Shown here piece after piece: positions 18,601 to 26,692 of a stretch of DNA of 64,000 nucleotides (positions are counted from its first letter, which is position 1; the number at the start of each line of letters is the position of its first letter). Below the pieces are notes generated by a model that saw only the letters and a list, made by a program, of their open reading frames with translations, did not search any database and was not told the DNA's origin. Origin of the DNA: Methylococcales bacterium (lineage in GTDB: Bacteria > Pseudomonadota > Gammaproteobacteria > Methylococcales > Methylomonadaceae). Both the position numbers and the translations under genes were made by a program. The stretch lies in contig JAQTPT010000016.1 in assembly GCA_028712795.1 (NCBI GenBank), positions 1 to 64,000 of the forward strand, read 5' to 3'.

Positions 18601-20046
18601 TTATTGCAAAGTGACGGAAATTGACATCTGGTCGGCGCCAGGCATTCCCCTCACGCTGATGGTAATACCCGTCCATTTCCCCTCAGGCAAATTCAGCGGC
18701 GGTCTGGTAGTTTTACCGACCTTGCGCTTGGTTCCCAAGGGGTAAAGATCTCTTGAATCGCCGCGGTTTCCCTGCCCGAAGATTTTGCCCAAGTCACGCC
18801 GGCCATCCGCTTGCATCAATTCAATCGCCAGCGCACTTTCATTATTCACGTTGTCGATTGCTTCATCGACGACATAGACCGCAATGCCTTCATCAGGCAG
18901 GAAGGCATCCTGCCCCTGTTTGCGGCGGTATTCCACCAGAACATATTGAGTGTCTTTCATCTTGGCTGGATTTTGGATAAACAACAGGCCACCACCTTCA
19001 GCGGCAGGACTTAATTTGATGTCACGGGTAGTTTGGGTGATCACTTGCGGCTGTAACCAGCCATGAAACATGCGTAACATACCATTGGGCAAGGTCGGGG
19101 TTAGGCCGCCATTACCCCAGGAGCCTGCCGCCATCAGGCAATAGTTTCCGAGCCCATTAGAACGTTGTCGATCAATATTACCGGTATCGTAAAAATCCGC
19201 CCAACGCGCAGCGAGATGACCCCACTCATGGGCGCAAACGCCTACAGCACAGTCTTCCGGTACAGTGAGATAGGTTTTTGCTTTCAGGTTAGTGCCAACC
19301 GATATATCGCCAGGGACAATCCACTTATGACTCCAAATATCGTCACGTTCACCGGTTTCCTCTGCGCCTCTGCCTGCGTGAATAACAAAGAGCGCCGTGA
19401 CGGTTTTCTCGCCCAAAGCATCATAAGGGTTGAAATCTATACCTTGCGCTATCGCAGCCTGAATGGCATCGTGTGCCATGCCTTGAGCATTACGGGGGAA
19501 GGTGCCATCCATGCCGGAACTGCCATCGGTATAAAAAGTCAGCGGATTGGGCATGCGAAACCAGCCAAACACCTTGCCTTGCACGTCTATACCCTGCTTT
19601 TTAGCCGCATCGAAACTGCTGATTAATCGGTAATATTCGCGCATACTTCCTGTTGGAAATATCCCGCCCTCGCTAAACAACATGGTCTCAAAAGAAGCTG
19701 CCGAACGGTTGTCGCTGTGTGGACGATCTGGAAAATCCACCAATAACACCAAAGTTTGGATAACACCTTTCAGGGCTTTAGTGGGCCGGTCGATCAGTTG
19801 CCGGTCGGCACTGGGGGCATGCGCTTGCGCACCATCATCAAGGCCCACAAAGTTCTCGCCGCGACGACTGGAGCGCCATACCTTATAGTAATGCTCAAAG
19901 GTCATGGCATCCGGTAAACGCCGCGCCTGTTTCAATGCCAAAAACCGTGCATAGATCTGTGCCAACAATTGCGGTGACGGCGGCATGGGACAAAATGCTT
20001 TTTTGCAACAACCGGGTTGATTAAGCCCGGGCGGAAAAATTAACAT
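18601..20046 (-). CDS. M6 family (immune inhibitor A-like) metalloprotease, putative cargo
   Basis: This 481-residue protein has the M6 peptidase layout: a strand [11 protein letters not shown] near residue 100, S-M-R-E-Y-Y-R then a Gly/Asp-rich block, and the zinc motif [15 protein letters not shown] (about 273-287), which equals HExxH plus a downstream D-x-Y-D. M6 enzymes are secreted zinc proteases that degrade host proteins. No signal peptide is present: the N-terminus reads [16 protein letters not shown]. The protein therefore would need another exit route, and the eCIS lumen is a natural candidate. AGGAGA precedes the ATG. It is separated from the next DUF4157 gene by ~150 bp. Confidence 0.82.
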   Translation of the reverse strand: MLIFPPGLNQPGCCKKAFCPMPPSPQLLAQIYARFLALKQARRLPDAMTFEHYYKVWRSSRRGENFVGLDDGAQAHAPSADRQLIDRPTKALKGVIQTLVLLVDFPDRPHSDNRSAASFETMLFSEGGIFPTGSMREYYRLISSFDAAKKQGIDVQGKVFGWFRMPNPLTFYTDGSSGMDGTFPRNAQGMAHDAIQAAIAQGIDFNPYDALGEKTVTALFVIHAGRGAEETGERDDIWSHKWIVPGDISVGTNLKAKTYLTVPEDCAVGVCAHEWGHLAARWADFYDTGNIDRQRSNGLGNYCLMAAGSWGNGGLTPTLPNGMLRMFHGWLQPQVITQTTRDIKLSPAAEGGGLLFIQNPAKMKDTQYVLVEYRRKQGQDAFLPDEGIAVYVVDEAIDNVNNESALAIELMQADGRRDLGKIFGQGNRGDSRDLYPLGTKRKVGKTTRPPLNLPEGKWTGITISVRGMPGADQMSISVTLQ

Positions 20047-20114
20047 GGCTGTCTCCTGATCTGTTTTTGCGAATAAATGTTCATGTTCATGTCCTTTTCC
20101 TGTTTTTTGAAAGT

Positions 20115-20135
20115 AGGGTGCGTTCCACGCACCCT
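20115..20135. repeat. REP palindrome 1
   Basis: AGGGTGCGT-TCC-ACGCACCCT is a perfect 9-bp stem. It lies just downstream of the REP-associated transposase gene and matches the other REP copies around it (core GGTGC...GCACC). Confidence 0.85.
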
Positions 20136-20145
20136 TGCATTAATC

Positions 20146-20697
20146 TCATAGCTCACGAAAACTTTCCGGTTCCCGTTCATTAATCACACCTGCCCAATCC
20201 ATTCCATAAATACCTTGCCGAACATAGCGATGAAACGTCGAATGCGGCCAATCCGCTACCGTTTCTACCAACCCATGTTTCACCGGGTTGTAATGTATAT
20301 AATCCATGTGTTTCAGGTAATCATTTTCATCCCGAATTTGATGTTCCCAAAATCGCCGTTGCCAGAGGGTTGACTCTTTTCTCTTTTGTTTTGACGGGTT
20401 CATCCACGCCTCACGTTTTAATTCCGGGCCGCATTGCTTGGTGACATATCGTTTTATCATTGCCCAACGGATGCCAAAGTCAGCATCATCGGGCGGCAAT
20501 GTCCAAATACAGTGAAGATGATCGGGTAGCAACACCCCTGCATCTATGGTAAAGGGGTGCGTGATTTGTGTAGCCTTAATCCCTTCACGTAATGCATTGC
20601 GAACCATTTCATCGCACAAAAACCTTTGCCGCCTGTAAGTCACAACCGTAAAGAAATAAGTCCCTCCTTTTGTATTCGCCCTTCGATAATCTGACAT
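20146..20697 (-). CDS. REP-associated tyrosine transposase (RAYT, Y1_Tnp)
   Basis: The protein has 183 residues when started at the ATG at 20697. Family signs are Y-F-F-T-V-V-T-Y-R-R near the N-terminus, the HUH motif as H-L-H in L-P-D-H-L-H-C-I-W-T-L-P, W-Q-R-R-F-W-E-H-Q-I-R-D-E-N-D-Y, and the Tyr-bearing helix Y-I-H-Y-N-P-V-K-H-G-L-V that ends in the typical D-W-P-H-S-T-F. RAYTs are domesticated single-strand transposases that process REP hairpins. REP palindromes flank it on both sides (20115-20135; 20708-20942), as expected. It interrupts the eCIS cargo block between the M6 protease and a truncated nuclease copy. Confidence 0.93.
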   Translation of the reverse strand: MSDYRRANTKGGTYFFTVVTYRRQRFLCDEMVRNALREGIKATQITHPFTIDAGVLLPDHLHCIWTLPPDDADFGIRWAMIKRYVTKQCGPELKREAWMNPSKQKRKESTLWQRRFWEHQIRDENDYLKHMDYIHYNPVKHGLVETVADWPHSTFHRYVRQGIYGMDWAGVINEREPESFREL

Positions 20698-20707
20698 CAA
20701 TAAATGT

Positions 20708-20727
20708 AGGGTGCGTTTTACGCACCT
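20708..20727. repeat. REP palindrome 2
   Basis: GGTGCGT-TTT-ACGCACC, immediately upstream of the RAYT gene. Confidence 0.85.
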
Positions 20728-20786
20728 TTTCGTTTGTTTTTAAAAATTCGCGTCCAAATTTCATCGTTCATCATATTTACCGTTAT

Positions 20787-20807
20787 GTGGTGCATGGAAT
20801 GCACCAC
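20787..20807. repeat. REP palindrome 3
   Basis: GTGGTGCAT-GGA-ATGCACCAC, a perfect 9-bp stem with a 3-nt loop. Confidence 0.85.
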
Positions 20808-20847
20808 CTGGCTCTTCGATAATCAGACATCAATCGTTCAAAAGTAG

Positions 20848-20864
20848 GGTGCATTTTATGCACC
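20848..20864. repeat. REP palindrome 4
   Basis: GGTGCAT-TTT-ATGCACC. It lies inside the 3' part of the chimeric small reading frame at 20830-21084. Confidence 0.85.
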
Positions 20865-20925
20865 GTAACACGTTGTTATTTAGAAAATCCGTGTAAACAT
20901 CCATCGTCCCATGCCAGCATTGTTT

Positions 20926-20942
20926 GGTGCATGGAATGCACC
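20926..20942. repeat. REP palindrome 5
   Basis: GGTGCAT-GGA-ATGCACC. It lies a few bases from the point where homology to the nuclease gene stops (about 20951). Confidence 0.85.
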
Positions 20943-20950
20943 CTACCTGG

Positions 20951-21281
20951 CTGGCGTTTAGCCCAACCGGAGGACCATCCAGCAAGCCCCAGTTGCCGAG
21001 ATCATCGGCTTGAAACCAAATCGAATCTCCGTCCGGCGAGTAGCCGACGACGTGGAATGTCCCTTTAATAAGATGGAATGGCATAGTTATCTATTCTCCA
21101 ATATCTGTTTTTCAATTATTCCCATAGTAGGGTCGATAAAATTTCGGTCGAATATTCGTTTGTATGTTGCCGTTTCCGAGAAAAATTGTATTTAACCTAT
21201 TTTCAAGTCATTTCCAAACACCCCAAGACTTTGAGGACTATCATGCGGCGGATTACGCTTCCCCCTAATCCGCCACGTGGG
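20951..21281. repeat. ~330-bp direct repeat, copy 1 (nuclease gene head plus upstream region)
   Basis: This segment aligns with 24321-24651 at a fixed offset near 3370 bp. It covers the start of the nuclease-like gene and ~200 bp upstream, including GCCGTTTCCGAGAAAAATTG and TCATGCGGCGGATT. Divergence is modest, with small indels in the spacer. Confidence 0.85.
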
Positions 21282-21303
21282 CTTTCCAATCACCCTACGG
21301 CTG

Positions 21304-21708
21304 CTAACATAGATCGCACGCACCGCCAATCACCTCGACCAGCTCATCAACTGTAAGAATCCCGCTGCGCTTCATACATACCTTGCCATCACGGAGCAAC
21401 ACCCATAGCGGGCTGCGTCCATCGTCCTCTACGCTGGGACACCAAGCACCGAGCTCTTCCGAATCATCGAAGGGGCGTAGTCCAAGATTGAGTTTTCCAC
21501 CGAAGCGTTTGGCCACATCAATGGCGGTTTGGATGGCTAAGTTGTCTGGCGTGCTCCAGACAGCGAAGGCCATTACCAGCCAATTTCCCGTGTTGAGCTC
21601 GGGTTCCCGCGCAGAAGGAGCCGCGACCAACGCGCGAAAATAGGATGGTTCGTCCGTTAAAGTAATACTCGGACAACCCTCTTGATCACGGGTAACTTTG
21701 TAGGACAT
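21304..21708 (-). CDS. Small thioredoxin-fold-like protein without CXXC, partner of the preceding effector gene
   Basis: The protein has 134 residues and no recognised name. The order of elements resembles a thioredoxin fold: strand W-L-V-M-A-F-A-V-W-S-T-P-D-N, a helix (LAIQTAIDVAKRFG), strand K-L-N-L-G-L-R-P-F-D-D, then S-P-L-W-V-L-L-R-D-G-K-V, like the cis-Pro strand pair, and a final helix (TVDELVEVIGG). The usual W-C-x-x-C is replaced by W-S-T-P, so redox activity is unlikely. Its ATG lies 2 bp after the stop of the DUF4157-OmpA-methyltransferase-like gene, so the two are probably translated together. A chaperone, adaptor or immunity role is possible but unproven. Confidence 0.6.
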   Translation of the reverse strand: MSYKVTRDQEGCPSITLTDEPSYFRALVAAPSAREPELNTGNWLVMAFAVWSTPDNLAIQTAIDVAKRFGGKLNLGLRPFDDSEELGAWCPSVEDDGRSPLWVLLRDGKVCMKRSGILTVDELVEVIGGACDLC

Positions 21709-21710
21709 GA

Positions 21711-23585
21711 TTACGGCCCCGGAACGACAATCGTCGTTTCTACGGTTTCTACTCCATCGCTGGTATGTACCTTTTTGATGGTGCCTCCCGTCGCTTTGGC
21801 GACCTTGTCGTGTGCGGCCTCTTCACTTACAGGATTGTTGAGCACAATGGTGCCGCCAGGGGCGATGATGCGGGCAATCTCTTCGGCGAGACCGGGATAG
21901 CCGATCGGGCCGTTTTCGGAAGTGACCAAGTCCGCAGTATGGTCGGCGATCGGCAGCGCATTGGCGTCCTTGGAGGAAAACCTGCGGTAAATCAAATTGG
22001 GCACGCGCGAGTTGTAGATGCCGGTGGTGCTGGTGCGTTCGGCCATGCCGATGTTGATCGCCCCCTTGAAGTAACCTTCGCCGAAAATGTCTACGTGATA
22101 CTTGGCCGTTGTGGGAACGTTTTTGGCGTGAATCTTATCACCCTGATCTTTACCGCTGCCTACCGCCCACTCTGTATAGGTGTCCTTGGCTGCATCGGGA
22201 TACTTGTGTAGCGCGAGCAATTGATCACTTGCTATCCACAGCTGTTCGGCAGACGCATAAATGCGCCGGTAATCATCCAGATTGCGCCGTGTCAGCTTGG
22301 CGCCCTGCGGGGCCAGCGTTTTGCCTATGCTTATCAGCCAATCCTTTATTTCGCTGCGCCATGCCCAGACCAGCATCAGATTCGGTTGTGTCGGATTGAC
22401 TTGGGCTCGCCGGTACAAAGCCCAGGATTTGCTGATGGTCGAACTGGGATCCAGCCATTGTTCGCCCGACTCCAGCGGGGGCGTTACTTCCTCGATGATC
22501 ACACTGCGCCAAAAGTCCGGCGGGTTCAAATCTTTTACCACGCCTGAAGCTGACACAGGCGATGCGCCATGCTTGAATACGCCGATCACAGGGCAATCGG
22601 CCCGCAGCTTGCGCGCCATGTCGGCAATCCGGTTGGCCCGGTGGCATGACAGGTCACTGTTGAAACCCGGATCGCCTTCCTGACTGGCAAAACCGTGAAT
22701 CTTGAGTTGGTTACCCACTTTGGGCTTGCTGATCTTGGCTTCTTCGCCTGGAAGAAGGTCATCGCAGCCAACCTTGAACTGAAACTGCCAACCGACTACG
22801 CCCTGTTGGCTTGGCGCGCAATCTGGATTTGGAGCTCCAAGCTCGGCGGCATGACATTTGCGCTGGATACTCGGAAACACATGTGCAATGGACGGGACAC
22901 TGCGGCCGTGTATGACCGCATCGGCGGCAGCGTCAGCTTCGCGTTCTCCCGCGTCACCTGGCGTACTTACCGCAAGTTTCATCTGTGAGGCAACTCGTTG
23001 ACCGCGCTGTTGTACGACATGCGTCAACTCATGGGCAAGCAATCGCTGTCCATCATTTGTGCTCGGAGCAAACTTACCCGTATCGAAAACTATATTGCGC
23101 CCCACGGTGTAGGCTAGAGCATTCAATTCACGAGCCGATTGCTCGGCAGCTGCGCCGGAATGCACCCGCACCCCGGAAAAGTCATGGCCAAAGCGCTGTT
23201 CCATATCCTGCCGCAATGCTGGTTCCAGCGGCCTGCCCGATCCGGCAAGAACGCGGTCTACGCTGGCAGGCGAGGTATTCGTCTGCCCAGTCGCTTGCCC
23301 TGTAAAACGCTGGATGCGCGGTGGTACAGCGCTGACGGTAGAATTTAACGGCACAGCCATCACTTGATCGGCAACCCGATCCGCCGCCAACTCCAGCGGA
23401 TCATTACTCGCGCCAATAGCAAGCTTTCGTTGTAGACCGCTCTTGTTCTTCGCACACTCCGCACACTCCCCGCTCGCAACCGTGTGATTGCCACATGCGC
23501 ACTTGCGCTGCAGCACGCCGCCTGAAACCGGCGTGAAGGATGCAGGACTGCTCTGCTTTAACTGATTTTGCGCTCTCTCGCTCAT
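21711..23585 (-). CDS. DUF4157 protein with OmpA_C-like and methyltransferase-like regions; putative effector
   Basis: The protein has about 624 residues. The ATG at 23585 is preceded by GAGGCAG. The N-terminal ~200 residues are nearly the same as in the other two DUF4157 proteins here, with a C-x-C-G-N-H...C-A-E-C cluster and HELTHVVQQ at about 185-193. After a second E-R-E-A-D-A-A-A-D helix, a region around 298-330 matches the OmpA_C fold (L-K-I-H-G-F-A-S-Q-E-G, then N-S-D-L-S-C-H-R-A-N-R-I). The last ~90 residues resemble the end of a class I methyltransferase (A-D-L-V-T-S-E-N-G-P-I-G-Y, E-E-I-A-R-I-I-A-P-G-G-T-I-V-L). The glycine-rich SAM motif I is not obvious, so activity is uncertain. 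It is the presumed eCIS cargo. Confidence 0.82.
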   Translation of the reverse strand: MSERAQNQLKQSSPASFTPVSGGVLQRKCACGNHTVASGECAECAKNKSGLQRKLAIGASNDPLELAADRVADQVMAVPLNSTVSAVPPRIQRFTGQATGQTNTSPASVDRVLAGSGRPLEPALRQDMEQRFGHDFSGVRVHSGAAAEQSARELNALAYTVGRNIVFDTGKFAPSTNDGQRLLAHELTHVVQQRGQRVASQMKLAVSTPGDAGEREADAAADAVIHGRSVPSIAHVFPSIQRKCHAAELGAPNPDCAPSQQGVVGWQFQFKVGCDDLLPGEEAKISKPKVGNQLKIHGFASQEGDPGFNSDLSCHRANRIADMARKLRADCPVIGVFKHGASPVSASGVVKDLNPPDFWRSVIIEEVTPPLESGEQWLDPSSTISKSWALYRRAQVNPTQPNLMLVWAWRSEIKDWLISIGKTLAPQGAKLTRRNLDDYRRIYASAEQLWIASDQLLALHKYPDAAKDTYTEWAVGSGKDQGDKIHAKNVPTTAKYHVDIFGEGYFKGAINIGMAERTSTTGIYNSRVPNLIYRRFSSKDANALPIADHTADLVTSENGPIGYPGLAEEIARIIAPGGTIVLNNPVSEEAAHDKVAKATGGTIKKVHTSDGVETVETTIVVPGP

Positions 23586-23611
23586 AAACTGCCTCAATCG
23601 TGCGGTTTCGC

Positions 23612-24454
23612 CTACTTTTCAATAAATACCAGGTTTTCAGGTTCGACGGTGAGTTTGACTTTATTCCCCGTTACCTCGACGAAGGTGTCGAGGTGGGTGA
23701 AATGTCCGGTCTTCAGTTCCATTACCGGGTCCGGGTTGGCGGCGAGAAAGTCCTTGAAGCCGTCGATGCCGCCGCCATCGCCCATGAAGTTGATGATGCG
23801 GCGGAACAGTTTGGGCAGAATGACTTCCTCATCGGTGACTGACGCGAGACTTGAAACCGTGAAGCCTTTGGTCGTTTTGTCTTGTGGCCAGACGCCTTTT
23901 CCGTGTCCCTTCTGAGCCTTATTCACCGCCGAAGTCAGCTTTTTTCTCAGGTCGGAAAACAATCCGCTGTAGTAGGTCGGGTAAGCCAGGCCTGCTAGCG
24001 CAGACTTGTAGTTCATACTCTCTTCCAGACGGTCGGGGCGAAGAAAAACCTGCGCCCCGTCAGCCTCTTTGGCATCGCCGGCAAAAACAAAAGCAACCGG
24101 CCGGCGATACTTTTCAGTCTTGCGTGACAGGATGTAACCCTTCGTGCCGTCTTGCGCGGAGACCACTTTGGCGCCTGCCTTATCGAACTTGGCCTTTTTG
24201 ATGCCAAGGGTATCGAGCAGGAAATGCGTTGCCTCATTGGCCAGTTCTAGCGGTTGATGGTGGCCTAGATAGTGCGTTTCCAGCGTGTCAATCCCTTCAA
24301 TGCGCAATTGGGCGTGGCCCTTGGCGTTTAGCCCAACCGGAGGGCCATCGAGCAAATTCCAGTTACCGCGATCATCAGCTTGAAACCGGATCGAGTCCCC
24401 GTCTGGCGAGTAACCGACGACGTGGAATGTACCTTTAATGAGATGAAATGCCAT
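23612..24454 (-). CDS. Staphylococcal-nuclease-like protein, putative eCIS cargo nuclease
   Basis: The protein has about 280 residues. I chose the ATG at 24454 (MAFHLIKG) because GGAGA lies 9 nt before it. V-V-G-Y-S-P-D-G-D-S-I-R-F and L-R-I-E-G-I-D-T-L-E-T-H-Y match the first strands of SNase-fold nucleases (V-x-D-G-D-T-x-x-V, R-L-x-G-I-D-x-P-E). A later helix pair and K-G-x-G-V-W-P resemble the C-terminal part of the fold. Catalytic Arg/Glu candidates lie in the I-D-T-L-E segment. No signal peptide is seen. It sits between two DUF4157 genes, and its own head has been copied to 20951-21281, so this region has been actively rearranged. The fold is likely, catalytic competence unproven. Confidence 0.75.
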   Translation of the reverse strand: MAFHLIKGTFHVVGYSPDGDSIRFQADDRGNWNLLDGPPVGLNAKGHAQLRIEGIDTLETHYLGHHQPLELANEATHFLLDTLGIKKAKFDKAGAKVVSAQDGTKGYILSRKTEKYRRPVAFVFAGDAKEADGAQVFLRPDRLEESMNYKSALAGLAYPTYYSGLFSDLRKKLTSAVNKAQKGHGKGVWPQDKTTKGFTVSSLASVTDEEVILPKLFRRIINFMGDGGGIDGFKDFLAANPDPVMELKTGHFTHLDTFVEVTGNKVKLTVEPENLVFIEK

Positions 24455-24651
24455 GGTATCTATTCTCCAAAATCTGTTTTTCAATTATTCCCATAGCGGG
24501 GTAAGTAAAAAGTCCGGTCGAGTATTCGTTTATATGTTGCCGTTTCCGAGAAAAATTGTATTCAACCTATTTTCAAGTCATTTTCAAATAACCCCGCAGG
24601 CTTTGAGGGCTATCATGCGGCGGATTCCGCACCGCTAATCTGGCCTACGCG
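24321..24651. repeat. ~330-bp direct repeat, copy 2
   Basis: This is the intact-gene copy matching 20951-21281. It includes the nuclease start codon, its ribosome site and the upstream spacer. The spacer (24485-24651) holds GACTTGAAAATAGGTTGAA conserved in both copies. I see no clear -35/-10 pair with standard spacing. Confidence 0.85.
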
Positions 24652-24658
24652 GGTTTCG

Positions 24659-24684
24659 AAAATATCAATCGAGTCTGATCCCAA
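24659..24684. repeat. 26-bp direct repeat, copy 2
   Basis: Partner of 17041-17066, 24 of 26 positions the same, located just downstream of the DUF4157 gene at 24695. Confidence 0.6.
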
Positions 24685-24694
24685 TGACCCGTTT

Positions 24695-26692
24695 TTAGAA
24701 CGCAATACCGCCCGTCAAGCCGGTGCGGAACCAATGTTGATTGTCTTTGTCATGAGGATCGATAGTCGTCCCGGCGGCCGCTTCGGCGAACACCGAGATA
24801 ATCACGCCGCTCATTGGCGAGAAACCATAACCCAGTTGCACGCCACCCTCGGCATACGGCGCTCTTTTCGAAGACTCCTTGAAGCCGATGCCAGCGCCGA
24901 CTTCACCAAAGCCGCCTAACGCAAAGCCACCGCTCGATGGGGTAAAGCGCTTCTCCAATCCTACACGCACCCCGAGCAGGTAAGCAGTTTTCTGTGCGGG
25001 TGTCGAAGGCAGGATGAGACCAAAGTGTGGTCCAATGCCTAATCGTAGTTGGCGGTTTTTGGAGAGGATGCCAAGGTTCACGCCGCCGCCGGCATAAAGC
25101 CCCCCGCCGCCCGATAAACTCGCATATCCCTCGGAAAGCTCGATGCGAAAATCGAGCTTGGCCGGCCTCGACAATTCCTGAAGTTTGGCATCGCATGGCG
25201 TTCCGCTTTGAGCCTTTGTAATCGACTTCAGGAATGCCGGCACGAAAGCGAAATGCCGTTCGTGCAGCACTGCCCATCCCTTGTATCCACCCGAATCGGC
25301 GAGAAGCGAAAAGTCGTTCTCGCGCACGCGCTCCACTGGTTCGCCCGGTTCCGCATACTCGTCTCCATGTCCGAGCGCCATATGCGCGCCCTCGTGTGCT
25401 AACGTAGCGCGGCCGGGATCGCCGCCTGATCCGATCAGTACGACATGACCAGGCGTGACCAGATCAGGCTGGACGTTTACACAGGATCGCCCCGAGGCAT
25501 TCACTACCGCCACGGTGTAGTCCGGGTTGGAGTTGTCTTCCTTCACCTGAACCTCAATGGGAATTGGCTTGTCCGCGCATTTCGCTCCTTGGCAGTTATC
25601 GAGACGCGCAGTGAACCAGCCGTTCAAACGATCATTCACGACTGAGATGTAGCGGTCGAAAACCTCGCGTCCCTTGCCGGCGGCGAGTCCGGCAGGCTTT
25701 TCACCCTTATCGATGGGGCATTGAGTGAGATCGCCAGCAGTCGGTTCGCGATAGGAAACCTTTATTGGGATCGTAACCTTGCAACTGTTTTCATCGAAAC
25801 GGACATGGGCGTAACTCTCGAACAGCAATCTGCGCTGGTCGCCGAACTCCGCTCGGTGAACCATGCCTTCAGTGATACCGGGCTGGTTCACGTTAGTGGA
25901 CGTAGTCACGACGGTTTCCTGATAGGTGCTGGTACCCGGCTTCGCCTCCCGTTGCAACAGTTTCGCCGTTGTCATTTCCCTTCCGGCGGTTGGTGCGGCA
26001 ACCTGCCCGCCACGGGTGATAATGTCTGCATCCGCATCAGACCGGCGCCCAGTAGTGTACATAGAGGACAGGCCGCGTTTTTCAACGCCTTGGCCAAGAC
26101 GAATCTCATTTGAGCCCGACTGCTGTACCACATGCGTCAACTCATGGGCAATCAAGCGCCTCCCTTCGCGTGTTTCCGGTGCAAACCGGCCCGCGCCAAA
26201 CACGATCTCCCGTCCAACGGTGTAAGCGTTAGCGTTCACGTCCCGCGCCGATTGCCCGGCAGCCACGCCGGTATGTACCCGCACCCGCGAAAAGTCGTAG
26301 CCAAAACGATGCGACATGTCCTTCTGTAGCGCTGGCTCCAGCGGCCTACCCGAACCAGCAAGAACAAGGTCTACACTGGCGGGCGCGGTATGCATACCCT
26401 CGGCCGCTTGCCCCGCATAACGCTGGATACGTGGTGGTGCGCCGCTAACAGCGGTACGTGACGGCGCTGCCATCACCTGATCCGCAACCCGATCTGCCTC
26501 CAATTCCAGCGGGTCATTACTTGCGCCAATGGTCAGCTTGCGTTGCAAACCATTCTTGTTCTTCGTACACTCCGCGCATTCCCCGCCTGCAACAGTATGA
26601 TTGCCGCAAGCGCATTGGCGCTGGAGTAAACCTTGCACAGGCAATACAGAACTTGCCGTTTTGGCTTGCTGAGCAACGGAGGCTTTATCCAT
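24695..26692 (-). CDS. DUF4157 protein with HEGAH zincin and C-terminal beta-barrel-like region; putative effector
   Basis: The protein has about 665 residues. I favour the ATG at 26692 (MDKAS) by comparison with the paralogs. This start overlaps the end of the preceding small gene. The shared N-terminus has C-A-C-G-N-H...C-A-E-C and HELTHVVQQ (about 183-191). A second protease-like centre, HEGAHMALGHGDEY (about 433-446), is an HExxH motif with a metzincin/M6-like continuation. From about residue 515 the sequence alternates Gly-rich strands (G-G-G-L-Y-A-G-G-G-V-N-L, L-R-L-G-I-G-P-H-F-G-L, F-A-L-G-G-F-G-E-V-G-A-G-I-G-F) and ends in Phe, like an outer-membrane beta-barrel. No signal peptide is present. 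It is probably eCIS cargo. Confidence 0.83.
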   Translation of the reverse strand: MDKASVAQQAKTASSVLPVQGLLQRQCACGNHTVAGGECAECTKNKNGLQRKLTIGASNDPLELEADRVADQVMAAPSRTAVSGAPPRIQRYAGQAAEGMHTAPASVDLVLAGSGRPLEPALQKDMSHRFGYDFSRVRVHTGVAAGQSARDVNANAYTVGREIVFGAGRFAPETREGRRLIAHELTHVVQQSGSNEIRLGQGVEKRGLSSMYTTGRRSDADADIITRGGQVAAPTAGREMTTAKLLQREAKPGTSTYQETVVTTSTNVNQPGITEGMVHRAEFGDQRRLLFESYAHVRFDENSCKVTIPIKVSYREPTAGDLTQCPIDKGEKPAGLAAGKGREVFDRYISVVNDRLNGWFTARLDNCQGAKCADKPIPIEVQVKEDNSNPDYTVAVVNASGRSCVNVQPDLVTPGHVVLIGSGGDPGRATLAHEGAHMALGHGDEYAEPGEPVERVRENDFSLLADSGGYKGWAVLHERHFAFVPAFLKSITKAQSGTPCDAKLQELSRPAKLDFRIELSEGYASLSGGGGLYAGGGVNLGILSKNRQLRLGIGPHFGLILPSTPAQKTAYLLGVRVGLEKRFTPSSGGFALGGFGEVGAGIGFKESSKRAPYAEGGVQLGYGFSPMSGVIISVFAEAAAGTTIDPHDKDNQHWFRTGLTGGIAF

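Larger units (their letters stand above)
20830..21084 (-). pseudogene. Truncated duplicate of the nuclease-like cargo gene head, cut by REP DNA
   Basis: The first ~44 residues (21084 down to about 20951) are almost the same as the N-terminus of the SNase-like protein at 23612-24454 (HLIKGTFHVVGYSPDGDSI shared). Homology then stops at G-L-N-A and the frame runs on through REP sequence to a chance stop, giving an 84-residue chimera without the nuclease core. The upstream ~200 bp are duplicated too. It is unlikely to be a functional nuclease. Confidence 0.85.
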
